DNA of 46,707 nt, from assembly GCF_016900895.1 (NCBI RefSeq), contig NZ_JAFEUN010000021.1, positions 1-46,707 on the forward strand, read 5' to 3'. The notes beneath the pieces were generated by a model. It made no database searches. It saw nothing but the letters and a program-made list of their open reading frames with translations, and was not told where the DNA came from. This DNA comes from Parashewanella hymeniacidonis. GTDB lineage: Bacteria; Pseudomonadota; Gammaproteobacteria; Enterobacterales; Shewanellaceae. The position numbers and the translations under genes are program-made. The number at the start of each line of letters is the position of its first letter. Position 1 is the stretch's first letter. Below, piece by piece: positions 18,087 to 25,054 of this stretch.

Positions 18087-19433
18087 CTATTCGTCATCTG
18101 TGTCAATTGGTTGCATAGCGGCAGGTTTGCGGCGCATAGGTGCATCACCAATATCAATTGCGTTATGGAAACGTTTATCACGTTTCTGTGCAGGCTTTGG
18201 ATTTTTCGCCATAGGCTTGCGTTTATTCTGTACTTTGTTTGTTTTAGTTGTCGGTTTCGATGTCTTTTTTAGTTTAGGTTTTAACCCTTTAAACTTACCT
18301 ACGAAACCTTCAATCGTTGTGAGCGTAAAGGTTTTACGCAAGAATTTCTGAATGGTAATAAAACTATTCCAGTCTTTTGGGCCGACAAGTGAAACAGCGA
18401 GACCTTTAGCGCCTGCTCGTCCAGTTCGACCAATTCGATGAACGTATTCTTCGCTCATCTTTGGTAAGTCAAAGTTAATCACAAGTGAAACGTTTAATAA
18501 ATCTAAACCACGAGAAGCGACATCGGTAGTCACTAATATTTGTTGTTGGCCACGGCTAAATTCATCCATGATTCGGTTGCGAGCGCTTTGCATTAAGTTT
18601 CCGCTCAATGCGACAGTATTAAATCCATCTTTTTCTAACTTATCTGCGAGGCGTTGAGTGTCGTTTCTCGTTGCAGTAAAGATAATAATTTGTTTTTGCT
18701 GTTCTTGTTTTAATATCTGTTCGAGTAAAGTTTCTTTATGATCTAAATGATCACATAGATAAACTTTTTGCTCGATGTCTTTATGTTCTGAATAAGCAGC
18801 ATCAACGACAATATGTTCTGGATTGTTCAGTAACTCATCGGCTAACTCATTAACTTCATCATGTTGAAGCGTTGCTGAAAACATTAGTGTTTGGCGGCGG
18901 CGGTGATCTGCAGCTTTATTTATCATCTTAAGTTGCGCAGCAAAGCCGAGATCTAACATTCGATCTGCTTCATCTAAAATGAGCATTTCTAACCCATTTA
19001 AGTATAAGTGCTTTTGCAGTAAATGGTCGGCAACTCGTCCAGGCGTTCCTACGATAAAATGTGGATCTTTCGCTAACGCTTTGGCTTGATCGTTGAAGTT
19101 TTCGCCACCTAAAATGCTCACCGCTTTGTATTGAGTGTTGGTCACAAGTAAACGAAGCTGGCTATATACTTGATTAGCAAGCTCTCGTGTTGGCAGTAAA
19201 ATCAATACCCTTGGGTCCCTTTTACTCAATGCTCGAGTTGAAATAATCCGTTGCATAGCTGGCAATAGAAAAGCCAATGTTTTTCCCGAACCTGTTTTTG
19301 AAGAAGCCATTAAATCACGACCAGTTAAAGCAACTGGTATAGCTAATTCTTGAATTTCTGTAGTCTTATTAAAACCCATGTGATCTATGGATTGCTGCAG
19401 ACGTTTATCTAAAGAAAGTTCGGTAAATTGCAA
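18087..19433 (-). CDS. DEAD-box RNA helicase, SrmB/RhlE-like
   Basis: ATP-dependent RNA helicase with all core motifs: Q motif region (FTELSLD, GFNKTTEIQ), I (SSKTGSGKT), Ia (PTRELANQ), GG (LGGENF), Ib (TPGRV), II (DEAD), III (SAT), IV-V (IIFTATRN, TTDVASRGLD) and VI (HRIGRTGRAG). The C-terminal tail of about 90 residues is Lys/Pro-rich and probably binds RNA, as in SrmB and RhlE. I favour TTG 19433, which has CGGAG seven bases upstream and gives an N-terminus like the family. ATG 19466 would add 11 residues. DUF3010 follows in the same operon. The exact subfamily needs a tree. Confidence 0.88.
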   Translation of the reverse strand: MQFTELSLDKRLQQSIDHMGFNKTTEIQELAIPVALTGRDLMASSKTGSGKTLAFLLPAMQRIISTRALSKRDPRVLILLPTRELANQVYSQLRLLVTNTQYKAVSILGGENFNDQAKALAKDPHFIVGTPGRVADHLLQKHLYLNGLEMLILDEADRMLDLGFAAQLKMINKAADHRRRQTLMFSATLQHDEVNELADELLNNPEHIVVDAAYSEHKDIEQKVYLCDHLDHKETLLEQILKQEQQKQIIIFTATRNDTQRLADKLEKDGFNTVALSGNLMQSARNRIMDEFSRGQQQILVTTDVASRGLDLLNVSLVINFDLPKMSEEYVHRIGRTGRAGAKGLAVSLVGPKDWNSFITIQKFLRKTFTLTTIEGFVGKFKGLKPKLKKTSKPTTKTNKVQNKRKPMAKNPKPAQKRDKRFHNAIDIGDAPMRRKPAAMQPIDTDDE

Positions 19434-19645
19434 TGGAAAACTCCGAGGGATAATAACGGCGGGCATTATACCTTTAATCCAATGTAAATACAGTTGAATC
19501 GATAAGTGATTGAATTGCTTTATTCCGTTAAGAGTAAATGAAAGTCTTCTAAACTATAATTAAGGCTATTTAAGGCTTTAACCTTATTAAAATTCTGACT
19601 CTCCAACAGTAAAATTTGTTTACACAACTTAGTAGCGAGGAATAT

Positions 19646-21340
19646 ATGACTAACGTCCGAGCAATAATTGCTCCAGTTGTACCAGGTTATTTTTCTGGTG
19701 TTTCTGGTGAGTTTAGGGGGGGGAATGAATTAATTCTGACATCGACACTAAGAGGGGTTGTCTCAACTAAAATATATTCGGTGTCAAAAACTGAAAGTAG
19801 CGTGGTAGTAGAAAAACACATCAAGTTTTTGGGAAAAACAATCGGTAAATTTAAAATTTCACCAAGATCGGTCTTATTTAAGAATGAAGCAAAAAAAGTA
19901 TATACAGCTATAGCGAAAAATTACTTACAGACTGAATTCAAACATTTGGGTACTGACGGAATAGACGGACAAAACACAGCTAGAATGTGTAATATCAAAC
20001 GCTTAATGACAAAGTTCCATACACAAGAGTCTGTAGTTGCCTTAGTTGCTGACTTATCGCCAGTAGAAGGGGCTAAATTGTTAGCGTGGTGCGCCAATAA
20101 TTCAAAAGAATTGCCAGAGCCTTTATCTACAACGGTAAGACAGAATCCACATAAATTTGTAGCTAGTTGTGTAGAATGTGCGATTAAGCAAGGGTATGGT
20201 TCGAGTTATAGTCCATACAACCCTGAAACAAACAGTAATGCATCAGGTAAATATTCAGACTTAATGACACATATTACTTATCATGATGATAACTTAGCTA
20301 TAGATGTTATTAACTCTCTAGAAGATAAATATAAAGAAAACCCAGGTATGATGAGGTTCGTAAAGGCGTTAGCTTCAAGTGCGTTTTCTGAAATTGGACG
20401 GACTTGTAAACACAGAGCAGGCTTGACTCCTTGCTTGTCGAAACTTGCAAATATTAATTCGAAAGAGGTAAGAGATGCTATTAGAGAAACGCCAAACGTA
20501 TTTTTAACGCTACTCCCAGAGTTACATGAGAATGCTACTAATAGAAATTATTATGATGGCTTAACAGAAAAAGTTAAAAACTCATTTGGTGAATCTTTGG
20601 GGCAGTACTCTGATGCTCTTCTTGAATATAATCTCAAAATAGACAATCACTATTTAACTTCCGCACTGTCAACAAACAATCACCAATTTAACTGTTATAA
20701 TATGTTTCGGCTTTATGAGCTGATTCCAGCGTCAGACTTCGTTCAAAAAAGGAATTGTCATTTCGCTCTATTGAATCATTCAAATATTCCTTCGACATTA
20801 AAGTATATAAGTGAAATGGATGGGCGGGGATGTGGCTTCGAAGCGGTAACAAGGCAAAGTGAATTATGTAGAGATTTTAAAGTTTTCGTTGGAGCTAATG
20901 AAGGAATGGGGACTTTTTCGGTTGACAGAGAACGTTTAAAAGCATTTATAAATAGTCCTGATATTTCACAAGACCAAAAAATAAGTTGCTTTAAGCAGTT
21001 ACCATTAGCTGTTGTGTCTGAAATTGCAAAAAATACATGTCGTGATTACACCGAAGAATCAGTTGATCTCATTAACGAAGTAGTATATCTGCGTTATTAT
21101 AATGAACGGACAAAAAATCCTAATTTTAAGATTCCAGCAGTTCAGTTGCAGTTAAGAAATGCCCCAACCACTACAACTTTACCTCAACAAAACGCTGGTA
21201 ATCAGCAAGTTTTTGATAAGCACGTTACCTTTGACGCTAGAGGCAAAATAGGTGAAGCAGCAACTGGTATTAGCCAATTTTTTGGCAACGGATTTTCACC
21301 TTTTAACCGAAGAGAAACTGTAAACCACCAACATTTATAA
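19646..21340 (+). CDS. Orphan 564-residue protein, unknown function
   Basis: I do not recognise this protein. ATG 19646 is chosen because GAGGAA lies 8-13 bases upstream; an in-frame TTG at 19616 has none. There is no signal peptide or membrane helix. The first ~80 residues look beta-rich (alternating hydrophobics, ELILTSTLRGVVSTKIYSVS). The middle is helical and Cys-rich for a cytoplasmic protein (CVECAIKQ, RTCKHRAGLTPC, SELCRD). The tail (about 515-564) is Pro/Thr/Gln-rich and probably disordered. A secreted effector is possible given the ankyrin and adhesin genes nearby, but no sequence signal proves it. It sits alone between a divergent helicase operon and an inverted-repeat element. Confidence 0.7.
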   Translation: MTNVRAIIAPVVPGYFSGVSGEFRGGNELILTSTLRGVVSTKIYSVSKTESSVVVEKHIKFLGKTIGKFKISPRSVLFKNEAKKVYTAIAKNYLQTEFKHLGTDGIDGQNTARMCNIKRLMTKFHTQESVVALVADLSPVEGAKLLAWCANNSKELPEPLSTTVRQNPHKFVASCVECAIKQGYGSSYSPYNPETNSNASGKYSDLMTHITYHDDNLAIDVINSLEDKYKENPGMMRFVKALASSAFSEIGRTCKHRAGLTPCLSKLANINSKEVRDAIRETPNVFLTLLPELHENATNRNYYDGLTEKVKNSFGESLGQYSDALLEYNLKIDNHYLTSALSTNNHQFNCYNMFRLYELIPASDFVQKRNCHFALLNHSNIPSTLKYISEMDGRGCGFEAVTRQSELCRDFKVFVGANEGMGTFSVDRERLKAFINSPDISQDQKISCFKQLPLAVVSEIAKNTCRDYTEESVDLINEVVYLRYYNERTKNPNFKIPAVQLQLRNAPTTTTLPQQNAGNQQVFDKHVTFDARGKIGEAATGISQFFGNGFSPFNRRETVNHQHL

Positions 21341-21373
21341 GGTTTTCGTGAATAAGTGGTTAGCTTAACTAGG

Positions 21374-21631
21374 GGCTGTTGATCTTTGTTTAATAATTCA
21401 ACTGATCAATAAATCGCCTTAATCGAGGCGGAAATATTGTAATTTAGTCAACTAAATAAACTATTTTCAACACAGAGTAAGGCGATTTAGACTCAGCCCG
21501 TAGGGCAATGGTTATTTTTAACACTACCTGAATTGTCACTGCGCTCATTTAGAATAACTAAATAACGCTTGTTCCGCTTTGCTATCGTCAAAAATAATCA
21601 TTGCTGAAAATATCAACAAAGATCAACAGCC
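21374..21631. mobile_element. 258-bp element bounded by 17-bp perfect inverted repeats
   Basis: GGCTGTTGATCTTTGTT at 21374-21390 is repeated exactly inverted at 21615-21631. The similarity extends outward imperfectly (GTGGTTAGCTTA on the left, its near complement at 21632-21646). Inside lies a second perfect pair, TAAATCGCCTTA at 21410-21421 and its complement at 21478-21489, plus TTTAGT/ACTAAA near 21443-21456. There is no coding capacity, so it resembles a MITE or the collapsed ends of an insertion sequence. Its right end supplies the last codons and stop of the oxidoreductase gene at 21623. Clear target duplications were not identified. Confidence 0.6.
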
Positions 21632-22627
21632 ACTAAGCTTAACCACCATTTTCCCTTTATTTTTGCCTTCAAATAGCCCAATAAAAGCTTCAGGTGCTTT
21701 TTCTAAGCCTTCAAACACAGTTTGTTCTGCTTTAATTTTACCACTTGCTAAGTATTGCCCCATTTCTTGTGCAAATTCATCATAATGTTCCCAATGATCG
21801 AAAACGATAAAGCCTTCAACACGTAATTTTTTGATGATGATTTGAGCTAGGTTGCTTGGGCCAGGTGTCGGTGCAATGTCATTGTACTGAGCAATCATGC
21901 CGCAAACTGCAATTCTGCCGTAATCTTTCATATTGTTTAATGCAGCAACCAAATGTTCTCCACCTACGTTTTCAAAGTAGACATCAATTCCTTCAGGTGC
22001 AGCTTTAGCGAGTGCTTTATCTAGATTTTGAGTGGTTTTGTAATTGATCACTTCGTCTATACCCAGTGATTTTAAAGTTGTTGCTTTCTCGTCGCTGCCA
22101 ACTGAACCAACGACTTTTGCGCCCATCATTTTACCAAGTTGACATACGATACTACCTACTGCTCCTGATGCTGCAGATACAAATAAGGTTTCACCTTCTT
22201 TCAATTTAGCAATTCGATTGAGCCCGACCCAAGCTGTCATGCCTGGCATTCCCATTACACCCAAGAAATGAGAATCATCAATAGCTGTTACTGGTAGAGC
22301 CGTTAATCCTTCAGCTGCTGAAACAAAATGGCTACGCCAACCCAGCATGTGGCTCACTTTTGTGCCAACAGGTAACGCTGAGTTTTTTGATTCAATGATT
22401 TCACCAATTGCACCGCCTTCAAGAGCTTCACCAATTTGGAATGGGGCAATATAGCTTTTGCGATCTATCATGCGGCCGCGCATGTACGGATCGACCGACA
22501 TCCAAAGGTTTTTAACTAAAACTTCATTATCTTGTAGAGATGGTAATTTAACTGGGGATAAATCAAAGTTATCTGAAGTTGGCATACCTTCTGGGCGTGA
22601 TTTAAGAATAATTTGATGTGCTTTCAT
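21623..22627 (-). CDS. NADP-dependent oxidoreductase, MDR superfamily (CurA/YncB-like)
   Basis: Zinc-free medium-chain reductase of the leukotriene-B4 dehydrogenase/CurA group, which reduces alpha,beta-unsaturated ketones and aldehydes with NADPH. Hallmarks: DPYMRGRM near residue 48, MPGMTAWVGL, and the nucleotide loop SAASGAVGSIVCQLGKMMGA. FENVGGEHLVAALNNM, YGRIAVCGMIAQYN and GKMVVKL follow near the end. It is 334 residues long. The last residues (SGC, then stop) are encoded by the inverted-repeat element, which may have replaced the native end with little loss. The divergent MarR gene and shared palindromic operator suggest induction by a toxic electrophile. Confidence 0.92.
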   Translation of the reverse strand: MKAHQIILKSRPEGMPTSDNFDLSPVKLPSLQDNEVLVKNLWMSVDPYMRGRMIDRKSYIAPFQIGEALEGGAIGEIIESKNSALPVGTKVSHMLGWRSHFVSAAEGLTALPVTAIDDSHFLGVMGMPGMTAWVGLNRIAKLKEGETLFVSAASGAVGSIVCQLGKMMGAKVVGSVGSDEKATTLKSLGIDEVINYKTTQNLDKALAKAAPEGIDVYFENVGGEHLVAALNNMKDYGRIAVCGMIAQYNDIAPTPGPSNLAQIIIKKLRVEGFIVFDHWEHYDEFAQEMGQYLASGKIKAEQTVFEGLEKAPEAFIGLFEGKNKGKMVVKLSGC

Positions 22628-22652
22628 GTTTCTTTATCTCTAAATTGAAATG

Positions 22653-22663
22653 ACTTTGTGCGC
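22653..22663. promoter_or_regulatory. Second, partial MarR-type operator
   Basis: ACTTTGTGCGC matches one half plus spacer of the perfect palindrome at 22707-22730 read on the other strand. It lies 26 bases upstream of the oxidoreductase start, where repressor binding would block transcription. Confidence 0.4.
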
Positions 22664-22706
22664 TAATTAATTGTGATAAACTATACGCCCGAAAAAAATT
22701 AAAAAC

Positions 22707-22730
22707 AAATACTTTGCGCACAAAGTATTT
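22707..22730. promoter_or_regulatory. Perfect palindrome, probable MarR-family operator
   Basis: Arms AAATACTTTG and CAAAGTATTT flank CGCA. It is 12 bases before the marR-type start in the divergent intergenic region, the standard position for autoregulation and control of the neighbouring gene. Confidence 0.65.
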
Positions 22731-22742
22731 TAAGAGTGTGAT

Positions 22743-23177
22743 ATGAATTTAAAAAAACAGCCTCAACTCTCTGATAATGTGTGTTTTGCTATTTATTCTG
22801 CAAACAATGCGATTATTCGAGCTTATAAACCATTGCTTGAAGAGTATGACTTAACTTTTCCTCAATATTTAGTAATGCAAGCATTGTGGTGTGAGGATGG
22901 TGTAAATTTAACAAGACTGTCGGAGCAAACAGGATTGGATCTGGGTACGTTAACACCGATTGTAAAACGCCTTGAAACTAAGTCATTGCTAACGAGAGAA
23001 AAAGATAGTCAAGATGAGAGAAAGAAAGTTATTAAATTGTCCACAAGTGGAACAAGTATAAAACTCGAAGCGCTAAAGTTAAAACAGGTTTTGCTTGAAA
23101 AAGTAAGTTTAAATGAAGAGGCACTGAAATTATTAAGGGCGCATTGCTTAACGATAGTTGGTGAGCTTAACTTATGA
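22743..23177 (+). CDS. MarR family transcriptional regulator
   Basis: A 144-residue winged-helix protein: dimerisation helix LSDNVCFAIYSANNAIIRAY, then the DNA-binding core LTFPQYLVMQALW, LTRLSEQTGLDLGTLTPIVK and wing EKDSQDERKKVIKLS. The DERKK wing motif is typical of MarR/OhrR-type proteins. There is a Cys near the N-terminus (VCFAI, residue 13), at the position of the peroxide-sensing Cys of OhrR, so redox or electrophile sensing is possible but unproven. The gene is divergent from the NADP oxidoreductase with a perfect palindrome between them. Confidence 0.92.
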   Translation: MNLKKQPQLSDNVCFAIYSANNAIIRAYKPLLEEYDLTFPQYLVMQALWCEDGVNLTRLSEQTGLDLGTLTPIVKRLETKSLLTREKDSQDERKKVIKLSTSGTSIKLEALKLKQVLLEKVSLNEEALKLLRAHCLTIVGELNL

Positions 23178-23228
23178 ATACAAAGTAGATTACAGCCTTT
23201 ATAGCTAAATTAATATAAAGTGGCATTC

Positions 23229-24165
23229 TCAGAGCGAACCGATTAGCCTTTGGTTGCTTATTGGGAATAACGTGTTGAACCTTGGTCCAATTTTCTGCTG
23301 AAATGTACTGGTGTCAGTTATTAATTCATCATCGATCCAATGTTGAGTTTTACCCCCAGCACCTCTCATAAAGTCCAACTCAAATTGAGACAGCTCTGCT
23401 GGTGATGCTTGTTTTATATCTTCATTTAAAATTGATTCTAGTTTATCGGGAGCTATACCCATGATACTTGAAGATGCATGTTTCAGGACTTTTTCAGCGC
23501 CAATTCTTTGAGGTGCATTAGCGAAGGAATATCGGGATTCTTTCGAGCTAATGTAACAAAGAAGAATTGGCGCTTAGAAGTCCACGCAGTGCGAGTTGCA
23601 CAGCTTGCTACTCTTTGTTGCCAGTGCTAACAATAGCTCACTATTGCCGCACACTGTCGCCTTGATTAACAAGTTGTGCATTCTCGCTGAAATCGAGCAT
23701 CTTCAGGTATCATGGGTATAGATTCTGTGTGAGAAGTTCTAACTTTATACTATCTCTTAAATATACCGAACGATTTGGTTCGTGGTATGACACTGTTCGC
23801 CTATTTCTTTTAAGCGAACTACGCTCTATTTTCTCTAATGCTAGAAATGCTGAAACTCTGGTTTTGATAGGACTATTTGGATCTTTAATTATTAATTTTG
23901 CCTGGCTAGATTTTAACGGTTTAGCTTTATCTCGAGGTGGCAACTTTTTATCATGAAAGCTCGCAATTTTTTTTAGTTCTGCTTTTGACGCTGATATGTG
24001 AGATTAAACAATTTGAAATTCTGGCAGTAATTGCAGTGATGGGAGTGAAGCATCTGATTTTCTTGCAGGTAAATCTTCCGGTTCCTTATCTGGTTCACTC
24101 AAAGGAGTTTTATATAATGGAACCGAGTTTCCATGTATGTTGTTTGAAGATGTACTCTTTTCCAT
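23229..24165 (-). pseudogene. Orphan gene broken by a stop codon and a MITE insertion
   Basis: Reading the minus strand from ATG 24165, an open frame of 52 codons ends at TAA (about 24007). The same frame continues without another stop (SHISASKAELKKIASFHDKK, LPPRDKAKP, NRRTVSYHEPNRSVYLRDSI) to the MITE at 23718. After removal of the MITE plus one TA duplicate, the frame joins exactly: LELLTQN-LAPDKLESILNED, running to the stop at 23229. The rebuilt protein is about 220 residues, charged, without signal peptide or membrane helix. I do not recognise it. The ATG at 23462 lies inside the MITE end, so the downstream 77-codon ORF is a fragment rather than a gene. Confidence 0.65.
23454..23720 (-). 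mobile_element. MITE copy A, 263 bp with TA duplication
   Basis: The element (23456-23718) begins TACCCATGATACTTGAAGAT and ends in its inverted complement, giving a terminal inverted repeat of about 22 bp with one mismatch. Flanking TA at 23454-23455 and 23719-23720 fits IS630/Tc1-mariner-type target duplication. Inside, AGCGCCAATTCTT and its complement form a large hairpin. Copy B at 32368-32630 is the same length, inverted, and differs at only a handful of positions. It carries no transposase, so it must have been moved by an enzyme encoded elsewhere. Confidence 0.88.
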
Positions 24166-24210
24166 AAATGCACAGAGAATGTTTAATTATAAGATTAGAC
24201 CATAAGTCAT

Positions 24211-24909
24211 TTATTGGGTACTAAGAGACTCAGTTCTTCTTCTTTTTATTAATCCGGCTTGGAGTGCACTAGTGTCCATATGGGGTTTTTCTGGTACCGA
24301 AAAAGAACGCATAACTCTTGTTTGTGGTATAAAAAAATTTGATATAAGCGTTGTTTTTGAGTTTAAAAAGTCGTCGCTAAGACTCTGTATTTCTTCAGTA
24401 CTATTGCTTTCTGATCTAACTTCTCGTTTTCTTTTTTCTCCATATCTAAGCTTTGTTTCAAAGGTGCGAGTACTACTTTCTGTGTTTTTGCACTTTCTTC
24501 GTGTTTCTGGTGAATCTGGTGAATTAGGTGGAGGCCCCTTTAATATTAAAGATTGTAAACCATCAATAATCCCCTCCATCTCTTCAGTATTGTTATCCAA
24601 TGATGGCTCACTTAATCCCGAACTATACTCTAAAGCGATAGCACCTAATGGGGAGTTTTCTCTACTGATTTCAATTTCAAAATATGATCTATGTTCAAAG
24701 CTATCTAATGCACTAGAGAGGAAGTTTTCTAAAGCATTTTTTGAAGGGAATGTGCCTTTTCGAGCACGAGGAGATGAAGTCTTTGGCTCGAATTCGAATA
24801 GTGGATCATTCGAGGTTTCTTGATTCAAGCTTTCATTTGGAGTACCTAAACAGTCTTCTTGTCTTATCGGTAGTTCAGAAGCGAGAGAAAAGGCAACCTG
24901 AGAAAACAT
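24211..24909 (-). CDS. Ser/Glu-rich orphan protein, unknown function
   Basis: I do not recognise it. From ATG 24909 it encodes 232 residues; an in-frame TTG at 24957 would add 16. The composition is low-complexity and Ser/Thr/Pro/Glu-rich (GPPPNSPDSPETRRKCKN, EKRKREVRSESNSTEEIQSL) with basic clusters and a C-terminal KRRRTESLSTQ that resembles a eukaryotic nuclear-localisation-like patch. No domain, signal peptide or membrane helix is seen. Such composition suggests disorder. It lies next to another decaying orphan gene in the same orientation. A host-directed secreted protein is one possibility. A 183-codon antisense frame on the other strand looks less protein-like. Confidence 0.5.
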   Translation of the reverse strand: MFSQVAFSLASELPIRQEDCLGTPNESLNQETSNDPLFEFEPKTSSPRARKGTFPSKNALENFLSSALDSFEHRSYFEIEISRENSPLGAIALEYSSGLSEPSLDNNTEEMEGIIDGLQSLILKGPPPNSPDSPETRRKCKNTESSTRTFETKLRYGEKRKREVRSESNSTEEIQSLSDDFLNSKTTLISNFFIPQTRVMRSFSVPEKPHMDTSALQAGLIKRRRTESLSTQ

Positions 24910-25009
24910 AGATAGTACAACCTTTTGTTCAGTAAAATATAATTTAAATTTTACCAAAAGAAATCTTTATTCCCAGTTAACCTTTTTTAATAACTGATGA
25001 ATACCCTAA

Positions 25010-25034
25010 TAAAAAAGGAGCTTAAAGCTCCTTC
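25010..25034 (-). terminator. Terminator of the M28 peptidase gene
   Basis: Stem AAGGAGC/GCTCCTT with loop TTAAA, and a six-T run on the minus strand, 20 bases past the stop. Confidence 0.82.
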
Positions 25035-25054
25035 CTTGTTGATTAAAATTATGT

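Noticed and set aside
23229-23462. Independent 77-residue gene starting at 23462
   Set aside because: Its ATG is part of the MITE terminal repeat. It is the 3' fragment of the gene interrupted by the element.
24272-24823. A 183-codon open frame on the plus strand opposite the Ser-rich gene
   Set aside because: Its product is an unnatural run of hydrophobic and Ser residues with no ribosome site. The minus-strand frame is longer and better framed.
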